From: Hemibagrus wyckioides
Taxonomy: Eukaryota; Chordata; Actinopteri; Siluriformes; Bagridae
Length of the DNA stretch: 64,000 nt
Assembly: GCF_019097595.1 (NCBI RefSeq)
Contig: NC_080711.1
Span: 20,794,928 to 20,858,927, forward strand
Reading direction: 5' to 3'
How positions within the stretch are numbered: the stretch's first letter is position 1; the number at the start of each line of letters is the position of its first letter. Below, piece after piece: positions 20,814-32,360 of this stretch. Both the position numbers and the translations under genes were made by a program. Under the pieces are notes generated by a model, which was given only the letters and a program-made list of their open reading frames with translations, made no database searches and was not told where the DNA came from.

Positions 20814-22712
20814 ATGGCACACCGAGGAAGGGGAGAATCATATGTGTGGACTGATAATGAAGTAAAATTATTTCTTAATGTCACAACTGAATATAAAAAT
20901 ACCAAAACACAGGAAAACGTGGACTGGGAGTCTTGTCAGTCCAAGTACGCTGACGTCCTAGCTCTTTTCCTTGAGCAGTACCCTCAAGGAAAAAACACAG
21001 ATTTTCCTCATCGCAAAGAGGATATAACCAGGGCCATCATCACCAGCAAGCTAAAGGTGATACGGGGGAAATACAGACAAGCGGTGGACTCCGGTCGGAA
21101 AAGCAGTCACGGCAGAGTGGTTCTACTCTACTTTGAAGTATGTGAGCTGATAAGGGGTGGTTCACCAGCAACGACTACCATTTCATCTGGTATAGAAACG
21201 ACAGATGTTATTACGGCTTCTCATTGCAGATCGGATTCTGCATCTTCATCTACACTTGACTTGTCGTTTGTGGAAATGTCTTCTGTGTCTGATAAACTTC
21301 AAGAGTCTGACGGCAGCAATTTGGCCCCCTCGGTGGTGAAGGAGAGAAGAGATCTACTTCATGTATTTTAGCGTTTAATCGTTGATCATTAAGCAAATGC
21401 ATATGTTTATAAAAGTAAACTGCAGACTAACTCTATATGCCTACCAGTACTGTGTAGAAGAATATAAATATCAGTAAAAGTAAAAGTGCAGAATGGCCCC
21501 TTTTAGAATAACAGATTTTTTTTTTTACTGGATTTTAAGTATTGATGTATTAATGTGCTCATCTCTTTAGTGAAACATTTGGTAAAGGTAGGGCTCATCT
21601 TACTTTTTATACTGTTGAGTATTAATATTCTGAATCTGCAAAGTAATAACTGAGTTATCAAATAAATTTACTGGAGTAAAAAGTACAATATTTGCCTTCA
21701 AAACAGAGTAGTACAAAATGGAAATACCCAAAATATAATTACCTCAAAACTGTACTTAAAAGGATAGTTCACCCAAAAATGCAAAATCATTTACTCACCC
21801 TCAAAACCTGTATGAGTTTCTTTGTTCTGTTGAACACAAAATAAGATATTTTGAAAAAGTTGGTCCCCTAACAGCTGATGGCACCCATTGACTTCCCATA
21901 GAAGGAAAAAATACAATGGAAGTCAGTGGGTGCCGTCAACTCTCTGGTTACCAACATTACTTAAAATATCTTCTTTTGTGTTCAGCAGAACAAAGAAACT
22001 CATACAGGTTTGGAACAACATGAGGGTGAGTAAATGATGACAGAATTGTGTTTTTTGGGTGGACTCTCCCTTTAAGTACAGTAATTGAGTAAATATACTT
22101 GGTTATATTCCACCAATGGTGTTGTTGTGAACCACAACACATGTAGTTATGTGGCTAACTTATTCGTTGTAATGTATATTGTCATTCTTGCCTATGTAGT
22201 TTTAACATTATGTATGCTAGCTTGAAAAAATTATTTTAATCTACTCTTTTCAAGGCAAAACTCAAAGCACACAAACAGGACAGACTTAAAAGAAAGCTTC
22301 CAGCTGAGACACAGTTGCTGTATGCAGTCGAAGAAGACATCCAGATGAAAAAGAGAATTTTGGACATGATGGAGACATCGGAGAGGCATGCTTCTGAAAA
22401 TTTCAGGAAATTATCTACTAGTCTTGAGAGTCAATTGCAGATGGATTTTCACTACTGAGACAAGTTATAATGCATCCACTACCACAACCATTCAACGTGC
22501 CACCATACCAAACCAGGGGCCCTTATGGACGCATCTATGCATCTACACCACCACTCAACATTATAGCTGCCACATTTCCACCCAACACTACACCTTCCAC
22601 ATTTCCACCAAACACTACTATAAGTCTATCACCACACACACCTGGCTCTACCTCACCTGTACAGAGATACGGGCAGTTTTCCATCACACAAGCCCTTTTT
22701 CTGGATGACATT
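20814..22712 (+). pseudogene. Harbinger Myb/SANT-like DNA-binding protein, frameshifted near the end
   Basis: Exon 1 20814-21362 starts MAHRGRGESYVWTDNEVKLF, with trihelix/Myb-like features: W at WTDNEVKLFL, the W-E-S-C-Q-S-K-Y stretch, and LKVIRGKYRQAVDSGRKS. A phase-0 intron (GTATTTTA ... TTTTCAAG) leads to exon 2 at 22255 (KLKAHKQDRLKRKLPAE, then EEDIQMKKRILDMMETSERH), a charged coiled-coil-like tail. The frame stops at 22456-22458, but another frame from about 22445 continues with GFSLLRQVIMHPLPQPFN and a Pro/Thr-rich end to 22712. I read this as a one-base frameshift near 22440. In this transposon class the protein helps the nuclease bind DNA and enter the nucleus. A MITE sits in the intron. 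Confidence 0.75.
21750..22081. mobile_element. Foldback MITE inside the Harbinger intron
   Basis: About 330 bp with long inverted ends: CTGTACTTAAAAGGATAGTT at the left and the inverse AACT...CTTTAAGTACAG at the right. Interior arms also pair (TCATTTACTCACCCTCA and TGAGGGTGAGTAAATGA). No coding capacity. It resembles an abundant fish MITE; I cannot name its family securely. Confidence 0.8.
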
Positions 22713-23604
22713 TGAAATTCTTGCCACAAAACATTAGAAGGCTATGGTTTGAGCTGCATCTTTGTATTTTATTCATTTTTATTTATTGTTTTTTTATTAT
22801 TATTAATATACTTTAGAGTCATGACTAAGTAAAACTTTGTGTTTAAAGACTGTTGCTGAAATCCACCTGTTCTTGAGTTGTTGAATGTGTTGTGTTAGCT
22901 GTTAGGCAGCTCCGATATTCTATATACAAAACAGCTAGCACTGGAATATAAGAAGTCTTTAATGGGCTGTCAGACCTTTTAAATTTTGTTGTACAAAAGT
23001 TTTTCTGTAAAGACAGCTCATTTTGTACTATCTTGTAATTTGCAAGTGCCTTCCTCATTACATGGGTTTTTGATTTTGTTTCTTAGTTGCTGTCTTGGCC
23101 CGCCAACAACATGATTTTGCCACCTACTTTATTTAACCCTCAATTTTAGGTTATGAGGTCAGGTTATGCTACTTTATTTTATTTTAAGTGGATGTTGGTG
23201 ACACCAAAATGAGCTGACAATGCTCATTAAGTTCATTTGTTAAATTGTGCTGAAACAGTATTCAGGCAAGTTATAACATTTTGTGCAGTGGCTGTTTCAG
23301 TGCCAACAATATCAAAAATTTATTCAATAAAAAAAAAAAGTTCAAAAACTGTACAGATGTCCATGTTATTATTTAACATAAGATTAATGCTCTGTGCTAT
23401 AAGTGCTGTAATCTCAAGAACATGACAACCACATACAGCTTTCATTTTAAATAAAATTGTGTTAACAATGATTACCTGTGGGAATGGAAAAAAAAAAACG
23501 TTTAACTTAACACACTTTTTTACATGTTCAGGTTTGACTGGCATGTAACACACACATACAGTGCAGAGAAGACTGGTATAAGCAGCCAACAGAAAGAAGT
23601 CATT

Positions 23605-24864
23605 TTATGGATCAAGGAATTCTGTAAGCACTCTCCTGACCCTCTTCCCCTCTCCTGTGATGCAGTCGGCTCTGAAATAAGTCTGTGTGTCTGGCTGGTT
23701 GTCCTTGTCATGCTGAATTGACTTGATGTTCTCGCCCATCATCTCCTTAGTGACCTCACAATAGTTATGGAGCACAAAACAGGCACAGATGACAAAGGGA
23801 AGGTCATTTAGATTAATGTCCATCTCCCTGTCCAACACAAACCGTGCTTTCAGTCTGCCAAAAGCACATTTAATGAACATTCTAGCTTGACATAAGGACA
23901 GTCCAAAATACTGTTCCTGAACAATGCTCCCCCCATTTTCATACTCCTTCATCAGGTAGGGATATGCCTAGGCAAAGGATATGCTGGGTCCCTGAGAAGG
24001 AAAACTGGAATGGGTTCCTCATGTTCTAGAATTTGTTTTTTTGAGGAAGGGATTGTGCCATTTTTCAAATGTGTGTTGAGTATGGAGTTTGCAAAAATAA
24101 GGGCATCGTGGACACTACCCGGCCATTTCACAATGACATCAAAAAATGAACACTTGTAGTCACACGCAGCCTGAATGTTAAGAGAGAATCTCCCCTTTCT
24201 GTTCAAGTAATCCATAGCATAAGACATGGCTGTCTTATTTCCACGAGTCCCATCCACAGCACCGGTGCACTGACGGATGCCATGGGCTCGGTGAAAGCCT
24301 GCTACAAGTTCCTCTACTTTGGACTCAGTGACAGGTAATTGTATATAGACAGGGCCCAAATGGACTGTAATAGCTTCACACACTTGCCTTACTATTTTTG
24401 ACACCACCTGTCTTGACAATCCAAAGGCGTTTGCCGTCTTCCGTAATCTCCCCATGTCAGCTAACTTTTTTTACAACGCTGACAGGTGATCTCATTACAG
24501 TTGTCTTTTCTTCAATGTGTGGGTGAAGCAGCTCACTCAAAGACAACAGCGATGTCCTTGACATGCGAAAATTCTCTCGCCATTTTTCAGAAATGACCAT
24601 TTCATTCTCGAACTTCTCCCACCAACTAGAGTTCAAAACCGGCGACGATGGCGGCGAGATGGGTGTCGAGGGAGAGTTGTCATAAGCAGTGACCGGCGTA
24701 GGATTGCGTTCTGACATCTCTGTTCCGCAATGTAATGGAAAAACTGGGCATGTATCTGAATACATGTTAGAAGCCCTGTTAGCGCAGTTATCAGCAGCAA
24801 TATTTTGGCTACATCCGCCATTGCACAGACTTGTTTCATGTAAACAAAGAAGACAGTGGCGCAC
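23605..24864 (-). pseudogene. Harbinger transposase (HARBI1-like DDE nuclease), frameshifted
   Basis: The N-terminal part 24864-24457 includes SWWEKFENEMVISEKWRENF and ends prematurely. The core 24455-23952 has a helix-turn-helix-like [20 protein letters not shown], the first catalytic Asp in CTGAVDGT, and the second Asp in [11 protein letters not shown]. The frame then breaks in DPAYPL at about 23965, where a short GCATATCC duplication is visible. The C-terminal part 23952-23605 has CQARMFIKCAFGRLKARF and LHNYCE. At least two frameshifts and a loss between the N-terminal part and the core make it inactive. It would cut and paste the element using the inverted ends. Confidence 0.88.
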
Positions 24865-25106
24865 AATCTGACATCAAACAAAGGAAACAACGGCGCGTAC
24901 ACTGACGTCACAAGCCAAAAATCTCCGGTTTCTCTGTCTACACGATAACACTGAAACCGGAGTTTTTAAAAAACTTCACCCTGGCAGGAGTTTTCAAAAA
25001 TGTTCGATTTCAGTGACCTGATGCTGCGTTTGCATGTGGATGAACGGCCAAACCGCATAAAAAAAGCTGCGGTTTTAAAAATACCCGTGTTCGTGTGGAC
25101 AGGGCC

Positions 25107-25586
25107 TCAGTTTCTGCAGATACTGTACACTGCAGTCAAAACTTGTTAAAAAAAACAAAACAGAAAAACAATGATCTATCCATTAGAAAAATGTATTTTT
25201 TAAACAACAAGTTTTATGACAATATGATGAAAACAAATAAAGACTATTGAATTTGAAATTTATGTTTTAAAAGTTTTCAATAGAATCCTTTATGGAGACT
25301 TGTGGCCTTATGACTGTCAGGGCACTACAGTTAGGGCCACTAAAGTAGGGGTGTCAAGCTCAGAAAAAAAGAAGTTTATTATAAGAACTTGTGCCAATCA
25401 AATGAGAGGGCTATCTTAAAATGTTTAAAGCCTTTTACTAGCATTAACAACAACAACAAAACAACTTCCCTGCTTAATCCCCCCTACCCCGCATCACCAA
25501 CACACCCCTGCCCACAAGTAGCTGAAATTAAGTAGATTACCTTTATGTGTAAAATATTTTGTGGATCTATTCTCAAACATGAGATT
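25107..25586. other. AT-rich flank right of the Harbinger element
   Basis: No gene, V remnant or repeat recognised. Confidence 0.4.

Positions 25587-25651
<65 letters not shown>
25587..25651. repeat. (TA)n microsatellite
   Basis: About 32 uninterrupted TA units. Open frames across it are repeat artefacts. A (CAT)n tract of about ten units also lies at 25949-25977. Confidence 0.97.
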
Positions 25652-25656
<5 letters not shown>

Positions 25657-26190
25657 TGATATTTGTTTGTTTGTTTTATTTAACTTCTTTGGAGAAGTTT
25701 TTGACTGTTGGTTGGTTGTTTGGACAAAACAAACCTTGCAATTAAACAAACATTCCCTGATTTTCTTTACAGAACAAACAATAAAAAGAAATCATGACAA
25801 TAATCAGAGAATTACTCCTGTATAAAAATAATTGGTAATAAGTCCTGTACAAATCAATCATATAATATATAACATTCACATGATGACAGTCATCTTACCT
25901 GTTTTTGCGGGAGTCTTCTATATTTTGTTGTTAAGAGTCGGTTGTGGGTCATCATCATCATCATCATCATCATCATTCAAATGATTCTTCAGTTTTCGTT
26001 TTGATGCCATGATGACGTTTGACTTGAAAATTTCTGCTGTCATGATTCTAAATTAAATTGAAACTTTTGAATTGCTGGGTGAAGTGTTTCCTGATTTTCC
26101 TTGTCAGCCAATCAGAGTTGGGGACGAAATTTATACCGCGCGTGCTTGCTCGTTTCACTTGAATGTAGGTGCGCGGTGCTAGCGGTCGAA

Positions 26191-26919
26191 ATGTCGTTCC
26201 AGTTCGCTATTTTTTACCTCTTTAATAAAACGGTAAAGGTGGAAAGTACGTCGCACATTGTTGGTTATTCTGACCAACAAATTAACCAAGTGACATCCGA
26301 GCCAGACCTTGACAGCGACGATAATTGGCATGAAATAAAATGGCCCAGCAGAAAAGAACCAGAAAAGACAGTTTTTTTTTTTTTTCTCACAAAAGCACGC
26401 CTCTCCAAAATGCATGAGGATTTCTTTCACATTGTGAATATATTCTTGTCCATATTTTCTCTCTTTTTTAAACTACACAGTACACATTTTCTGGCAGGCA
26501 GTGCAAGCCAGAATTAAAGAGGCAGCCAAGGGCCAGGTGATACAAAACCTGAAGACTTCCCTTTCAAAGAAGAGGGCCATATCCACACAAGATCACCACA
26601 TCAGTTCTGACGATGAAAGGCCACAACTTAATGATGGTGTAAGCTTTCCTGTGCAGTTGGCTAAATTTTATGTTGTGTGGTGCAAAGTGCTTTATAATAA
26701 TGCAAATATCAACAGGTGTGGTATACTGAGACAAGCAATCAAAGATACAAGAAACAAAGTTTGAGAATTTAATTTTTTTTTTTTACTTTATAAACATTTT
26801 TATCCAGGAAATGCACACAACAGCAGCTACAAAAGTTGTTACCCGTGGCATCATCTCCTGATCTTCACCACAGTTCTGATGACGCCACAAACATAGGGAG
26901 TCCACAACATCCTGACATT
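26191..26919 (+). pseudogene. Exon-like remnant of an unrecognised gene
   Basis: Three candidate exons. The first, from ATG 26191, encodes MSFQFAIFYLFNKTVKVEST and an acidic stretch (EPDLDSDDNWHEIKWPSR) before a T-run at about 26370. The second, 26498-26638 (141 nt, TTCTGGCAG acceptor, GTAAGC donor), encodes AVQARIKEAAKGQVIQNLK and ISSDDERPQLNDG. The third, 26808-26919, reads LLPVASSPDLHHSSDDATN only in a frame that does not join cleanly to exon 2. Upstream, 26130-26190 is relatively CpG-rich. Composition suggests a nuclear or chromatin-type protein or a transposon-borne gene. No function is assigned. Confidence 0.35.
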
Positions 26920-28900
26920 GTAAGTTATACTTCCGCATATCATAGCTGTTTGCTGTGTACTCTCTCAGACATGTTTTCTTTGTGTTTTATTGTCATTCAC
27001 AGCTCTGTGTCCTTTTCATTTTTCAAAATTCCAGGGATGAAGAGATGCGTTTACCCTCAACTCAGAGAATGGCAAGTACTTTTATATTGGTGCTTTTAAT
27101 GATAGGTCAAATAAAGTTTTCACATCATTACATTGTATCCGACTGTGTAATTTCCCTCAAGACTTTGAGGGAAGAACAGAACTTGAACAATTGAACAATT
27201 GTACAATCTCATGTTGTCCCTCAGTCTTACTTAATTTTATTCATCCAGATTTTACAAGATTTTTTTATTCTAAACATTTGTGTCACTCTATATTACAAGA
27301 TATTAGTCCCACTGTTTGGTACTGTGTTATACATGTTAATATGGTTTAATGTGATTAATCTTATTCAAACAAAAAAGCCTGGTATTCCATTGGTCTTTGT
27401 GTTGCAGGAGTTATATGATAATACCGGTCATGGCATGTGGGAGTAGATGAGATCATGGCATCCCTTCATGGTAGGTGTTCAGATGGGCATGGGTGGGGTG
27501 ACAAAATACATTGTGTTCATTGAATTAATGAAGGAGTGTATGGAGTGTGTTTGGACATTGATACCTTCACCCAGTGGGACCCCCTCATCCACAACCTCAA
27601 TGTTATCTTTCTCATAGAACTATGAAACTGAAATGGTACGTTACAATTAACTGATGAACGCATCTATTTATTAATAGTCATTGTTCATTCGTGGATATAT
27701 AGAACGCTGAATTTGCACCACTTTGTAATCATAGCTTGGTGATTTACATGGTAAAATATGTCAGTAAATCCTGATCTATGTGTCTGATTTCTCAGACTCG
27801 GATTAGTTTGCTATATTCATTTAATTATTTGCAATTAACCACATAGTCAGCGGAGGGCATAATCTGACAATTTCTCTCTCACACACACACACACACACAC
27901 ATTTGAGGTTATAATAATCTGCAAGATTATTCAACTTCAAGAAACATACATAGATGCTACAGTATATATGAATTAGGATTTTAATTTTCACAATTTATTT
28001 AACAAGGATGTCAGTAGGGTTTAAAACCCATTGTCCATTTGCATAGTGGAGATATTTTGGGTTGATTTGCTTAGCAGTTTTGGAGTGTATTTGTATGTTA
28101 GGCTCTGATACTTACAGCTGGGGTAAGAGATTAGAAACTATGAACAGGAACTTTACCCAGGAAAATGTGCATTTCAAATAGTCTAACTGTAACCTATCAC
28201 TAACACACAATGCAGTAGGTATCTTATTTAATCAGTAATAACCTTGACTAATAACGTTCTTGTTGTGATTTTCATGATGAAGAGGAATTGTAGGCCATCC
28301 TTCCCTAAAAACACTGAGTTCCTTAATAATTAGTTACTGCATATCAATTAGTTAAAGATCTGGACTCTGAACTGAAAGGTTTTTATCAATTTAAATGCTT
28401 AAAAAGAGTCCTAGAGTCATTAATTACATTGAATTAAGCTGCAGGTGACTGGCCACTACAAGGACATCAGTAGTGTTTAAAACCCATTGTCCATTTGCAC
28501 AGTGGAGAGATTATGCTGGCTGTTTACAGAGTGTACTGACTTTAACAAGTGTAGTTATTTGTTTGCTTTTTAATTGAAGATCAGACATTTTACAGTTCAT
28601 GCAGATGCCCTTATAATTCCAGAAGGTTGACAAACTTAAATACATTTATGAATATTATTTGCATTACAGTTTAATGATTGTTATACAAACAGGATGCACC
28701 TGTTCTTTTAGCTGCCCTGCTGCCTGTGGTTTCTTACAGTGAAACTACCATAAAATGATTTACAAAAGAAATATGAAAAACAAATTCATATATTTATATC
28801 ATTTATTTATTTTATTTAATTGCATCATTTTATTTTATTTTATTTAATTGCCTAGAACTAATACTTATTACCTGTTCCAGCTTAGTCTTTTGAAAGTGAC
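26920..28900. other. AT-rich spacer with no recognised gene
   Basis: Contains a (CA)n tract near 27883 and a direct duplication (next entry). No V segment or clear transposon coding region was found on either strand. Confidence 0.4.
28004..28515. repeat. Direct repeat pair about 460 bp apart
   Basis: About 50 bp around GTTTAAAACCCATTGTCCAT occur at 28004-28056 and again at 28462-28514 with a few differences (ATGTCAGTAGGG versus ACATCAGTAGTG). Noncoding. Confidence 0.8.
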
Positions 28901-28901
28901 C

Positions 28902-29432
28902 TACAGCTCTGGAAAAAAGACACCACTACAAAATAATCAGTTTCTTATGTTTTTTTCTTACAGGTTCATGTATTGGTAAGATGAACAGGTTTGTTTCATT
29001 TTTTGTGAACTGCTGACAATATTTCTCCTAAATTCAAAATATAACTATTGTTATTTAGAGTGGATATTTAAAGGAAATGGCAACATATCAAAATAACTCA
29101 TGCAGTATTTGCAGAGCTTTAATAACTCAAATAAAACAAAATGCAAATAATTTGTAAAAAAAAAAAAAAAAAGTGTTAATGCTTTGGCTAAATAACATTA
29201 AGAAATCAGTATTTGGTGGAATAACCCTGATTTGCATGTGTTTTGGCTCCATGCTCTCCACCAGTTTCTCACATTGCTGTTGGGGAACTTTATACCACTC
29301 TTTTTTGCAAAAAAGCAAACAGCTCAGCTTTGCTTGATGGTTTATGACCATCCATCTTCCTCTTGATGACATTCCAGAGGTTTTCAGTAGGGTTCAAGGC
29401 AGTGGTATCTTATTTTTTTCAAGGGCTGTATA
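28902..29432. mobile_element. Nonautonomous Tc1/mariner-like element
   Basis: Begins TACAGCTCTGGAAAAAAGAC and ends in the inverse form (TTTTTTTCAAGGGCTGTA), flanked by TA, the Tc1 target. About 530 bp; the inner part shows only decayed coding-like sequence on the minus strand. Confidence 0.75.
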
Positions 29433-29920
29433 ACAGATTAGGGGCTCTTCATAAGTAACTAAAGACAAATGCAGGCTATTAATGGCTGGAACAAGGCAAC
29501 ATGACACCCCACTGAGAGGAGGGGAGGGAACTCAATGCACCATCTCCTTCAGATGCACATGAATATATTAAACATGGAAACTCAGTCATTCATGGTCACC
29601 AGTTCACCAAATAACCCCATTAATATTGTCTTAGCTTCCCCATGGCTGGCTAACCCATTATTCCTTGGAAAAAAAGGTGAGGTTGTGTCTTAGAACCCAG
29701 CCTGCTTAAACCTTATCTGTCTCTTTCTTCTCAAGCCAATCATGTAGAAGGCCCTAAAACCCAGAACAAAGTAAAGATTTCAACACTTCACTTTCAAGAC
29801 TGACCTCACAGAAGTTTTCAGTCAAGTCACTGTACCAAAGTTACCACCTCACTGACCCTGGAACTGCTCCAATGAGCTTCTGACAGAGAATGCTTATCAA
29901 CGTCAATGGTTTCTGGCATC
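29433..29920. other. Spacer before the 30 kb V segment
   Basis: No feature recognised; more GC-rich than its surroundings (AGAGGAGGGGAGGGAACTC). Confidence 0.4.
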
Positions 29921-29923
29921 ATG

Positions 29924-29931
29924 ATGCAAAT
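29924..29931 (+). promoter_or_regulatory. Octamer of the 30.1 kb V segment
   Basis: Perfect ATGCAAAT about 80 bp upstream of the leader ATG; GTATTTATG follows as a weak TATA-like element. Confidence 0.8.
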
Positions 29932-30012
29932 CCAGATTGCTGAGTGTCACTGCAGTATTTATGTGAAGCTGAGCCAAGTGGAGCAATTGAGTCTCATCAA
30001 CACTCGCCATGA

Positions 30013-30459
30013 ATGAAGATCCCACTCTCTTTATTCCTGCTACTAATCAGCCTCATTAGTGAGTTTCTTAATTAACCTTTGATTAAGTTGTTTATTTGCA
30101 GGTATCTGTATTAAATATTGATTAATCTAATATTTTATTTACTCTACTAGGTGTGAAATGTCAAAGTCTTGAGTCATTACAAACAACAGTGCAGAAGAAA
30201 CCTGGCGACACGCTGAGTCTCTCCTGCAGAGGATCTGGATTCACTTTTAGCAGCTACCAAATGCACTGGATCAGACAGCAGGCAAACAAACCACTGGTGT
30301 GGATGGGGTACATCTATACTGATGGCAGTAAAACTGGATATAGTACATCTTTTGAAGGGAGAACAGAAATCACCAGAGATAATTCCAACAGCATGGCGTA
30401 TCTGAAACTCTCTGGGGTGACAGCAGAAGACACAGCTGTGTATTACTGTGCCCGAAGAG
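30013..30459 (+). CDS. IGHV segment, family F, single copy, intact frame
   Basis: Leader 30013-30058 (MKIPLSLFLLLISLI) splices TTA/GTGAGT to the V exon 30151-30459 after CTCTACTAG. An out-of-frame ATG four bases upstream (30009) overlaps the start. FR1 has TLSLSCRGSGFTFSSYQ, FR2 MHWIRQQANKPLVWMG, CDR2 IYTDGSKT, and FR3 EITRDNSNSMAYLKLSGV and [16 protein letters not shown]2 lacks the usual PGK(G/A)LEW and reads QANKPLVW, which alters a conserved turn and VL-contact residues. It is the only member of its family here. The heptamer is weak, so use in rearrangement is uncertain. Confidence 0.88.
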
Positions 30460-30498
30460 CACTGTAGCAGAAATGTGAGGAAACACTGTACAAAAACA
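30460..30498 (+). other. 23-RSS with weak heptamer, 30.1 kb V segment
   Basis: CACTGTA keeps the essential CAC but only part of the rest; 23 bp spacer; good nonamer ACAAAAACA at 30490-30498. Confidence 0.7.
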
Positions 30499-31235
30499 CT
30501 AGCATTGCTGCTGATTCATTTCATCTGGCCAATAGGTTTCAGAGACCAAACCATCTCTTCTATTTAAATAATGAATCTCCAGAGCAGCATTGTTTAAATA
30601 AGGGTTTATGATTTCCTCATTTATTTCATATAGATAATAAATGTTGCATAAATGCTTTTTCATGGAAGGATAATAAAAATGATCATTAAAAATTAGATAA
30701 AAAATGTTTAGATTATTCATTTATTTCTTATTACTTTTAGTAATTATGACAGAATGCAAACATTTAGTAGTCTTTCATTAACATCAAATGCATTTTGTAC
30801 TTTTGTCTTCCACTAAAACCTGAAGAGAACTGAATTTCTACAAATAGCTCAATAATGAAACTATGGGGTTTGATATGTGGCTTGATCTGGGGATATCTCA
30901 GATATCTCTCACACACACATTTGTGGGTTTCAAGGCAGTGATGCAATTACTTCTCCATTGCAAGTTTCCTTAGAAAATTTTCATTGTGTCTTTAATTTAA
31001 ACAATTTCAATATTAACATTGAAAAACTCTATTCAAACTATCAAACAGTAAGCAGCACTCTTGTGTGTTGTCTCTCCTGAAGCATCACACACTTCAATTT
31101 AACAAATATCATCAAACACTGAATCTCTTATAGTCAAATTCTCACAGAGGACCAACAAATGGAAAAAAATACGATAAATAAATAGTTTCAGTCACTGATT
31201 ACTGAACATATCCAACACTACTGAAAACAAATCAG
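30499..31235. other. AT-rich spacer
   Basis: No gene recognised up to the hAT element. Confidence 0.4.
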
Positions 31236-32360
31236 CAGTGGTGGGCCGTCAGGGTCAGCAAGTCCTTCTCTGCTGGCCTAAACAGCAGTGATCTGAATCA
31301 CTGACTTGCATTTTAATATATTTAATATATTTTTCCATGAATGTGTATTAAATTATTCCCAATAGTCTATTCTCTACATTTCAGAGCTTTTCTCTTGGTT
31401 GCGCTGCTTCCAGTAGTGTATATTTATGATAAGAATATTTATCCAATCATATTTCAGCCAGTGGCTGACATCATGTGTTCCCAGAATGAAAATCTGCCTT
31501 AAGGCCTTCAGAATTAATAGTGCAGGCGCCTGGAGCTTAAAATAAGTGGCAATGAAATTGTTACGTTAACCAATCAGATTTTGAGTTGGCGTCACTGGGG
31601 CCATCTAGCAGGCATACGATTACGTCAGCAATTTCCCGTCCTTTGATTGGATAATTGGAGTAGTCAGAGGCAGCGACCCGCCCATATACATTGTTTCTAT
31701 ATTCACTGTGTCTCATTTCGGATGCTGCGTCCTCCGGAGATTGCAGTTTGCTGCTTAAGGCATCAAGAATGTCTTTTTTGAGAAAAGTAACCATAATAAA
31801 ATTGACTGTTCCTTGTGAGGTGTGAAATACTGTAGACTAATTTCTTTTTTACTTTGCTATTTAACAGTTCATTAGTATCTATTGCTGTGGCATCCAGGAG
31901 CGATTCTAGAATTTTCATTTAAGGGGGGCTGTAGGGTATAATAGTATTCCAGTATACAGCATTCCACTGTATTGCATAGATGTGTATCACATTTGAGTAC
32001 TGAATAAGCCTGATCACACACACTCACACACACATACACACACACACTCACACACACACACACTTGTCCTCTGATCCTCGCTCTGCGACGCCGCGGTCTG
32101 CAAATGGAACGAGCTGAAAGACGGGTCTGCCGCCGTTTCATATGAAGTTTAAAGGGGACTGAGGCAATCAAGAATTTGTGTACAGTTTATGGAGAATCGC
32201 TGAATTTTAGGAGGGCTGAGTAGAAATGTTAGGGGGGCTAAAGCTCCCCTAAAATGGGCTAGCGATGTCCATGGTGGCGTCATAATGATGGTATAGAGGT
32301 GGATTAATTCAGGAAGGACACCAGTGAAGGCCTAGGTGCGAGATGCACGGCCCGCCACTG
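31236..32360. mobile_element. Nonautonomous hAT element, first copy, with 8-bp target duplication
   Basis: Starts CAGTGGTGGGCCGTCAGGG and ends GCACGGCCCGCCACTG; the outer 14 bp are inverted repeats. The 8-bp CAAATCAG is repeated on both sides (31228-31235 and 32361-32368), the hAT signature. No transposase. A second element is nested within it (31895-32273). Related copy at 42039-43087. Confidence 0.9.
31895..32273. mobile_element. Second hAT-like MITE nested in the first
   Basis: Begins CAGGAGCGATTCTAG and ends CTAGCGATGTCCATG, with imperfect inverted ends (also AAGGGGGGCT and AGCTCCCCT). It is flanked by GTGGCATC and GTGGCGTC, an 8-bp duplication with one change. The 42 kb copy of the host element lacks this insert, which confirms the boundaries. 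Contains a (CA)n tract near 32010-32062. Confidence 0.85.

Larger units (their letters stand above)
20594..25106. mobile_element. PIF/Harbinger DNA transposon, about 4.5 kb, with both genes
   Basis: Terminal inverted repeats of about 36 bp: left GGCCTAGTCCACATG (20594) and right ending ...GTGTGGACAGGGCC (25106). Reading inward both give GGGTATTTTTAAAA. Flanking triplets are TGA and TCA, possibly a 3-bp target duplication with one change. Inside are a Myb/SANT-like DNA-binding gene on plus and a HARBI1-like nuclease gene on minus, facing each other, which is the standard Harbinger arrangement. Both carry frameshifts, so the copy is probably dead but recent. Confidence 0.88.

Noticed and set aside
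22388..22708. Plus-strand ORF starting MLLKISGNY
   Set aside because: Overlaps the Harbinger Myb-like exon in another frame; the accepted frames give a coherent protein.
25545..25825. Tyr-Ile repeat ORFs
   Set aside because: Translation of the TA microsatellite.
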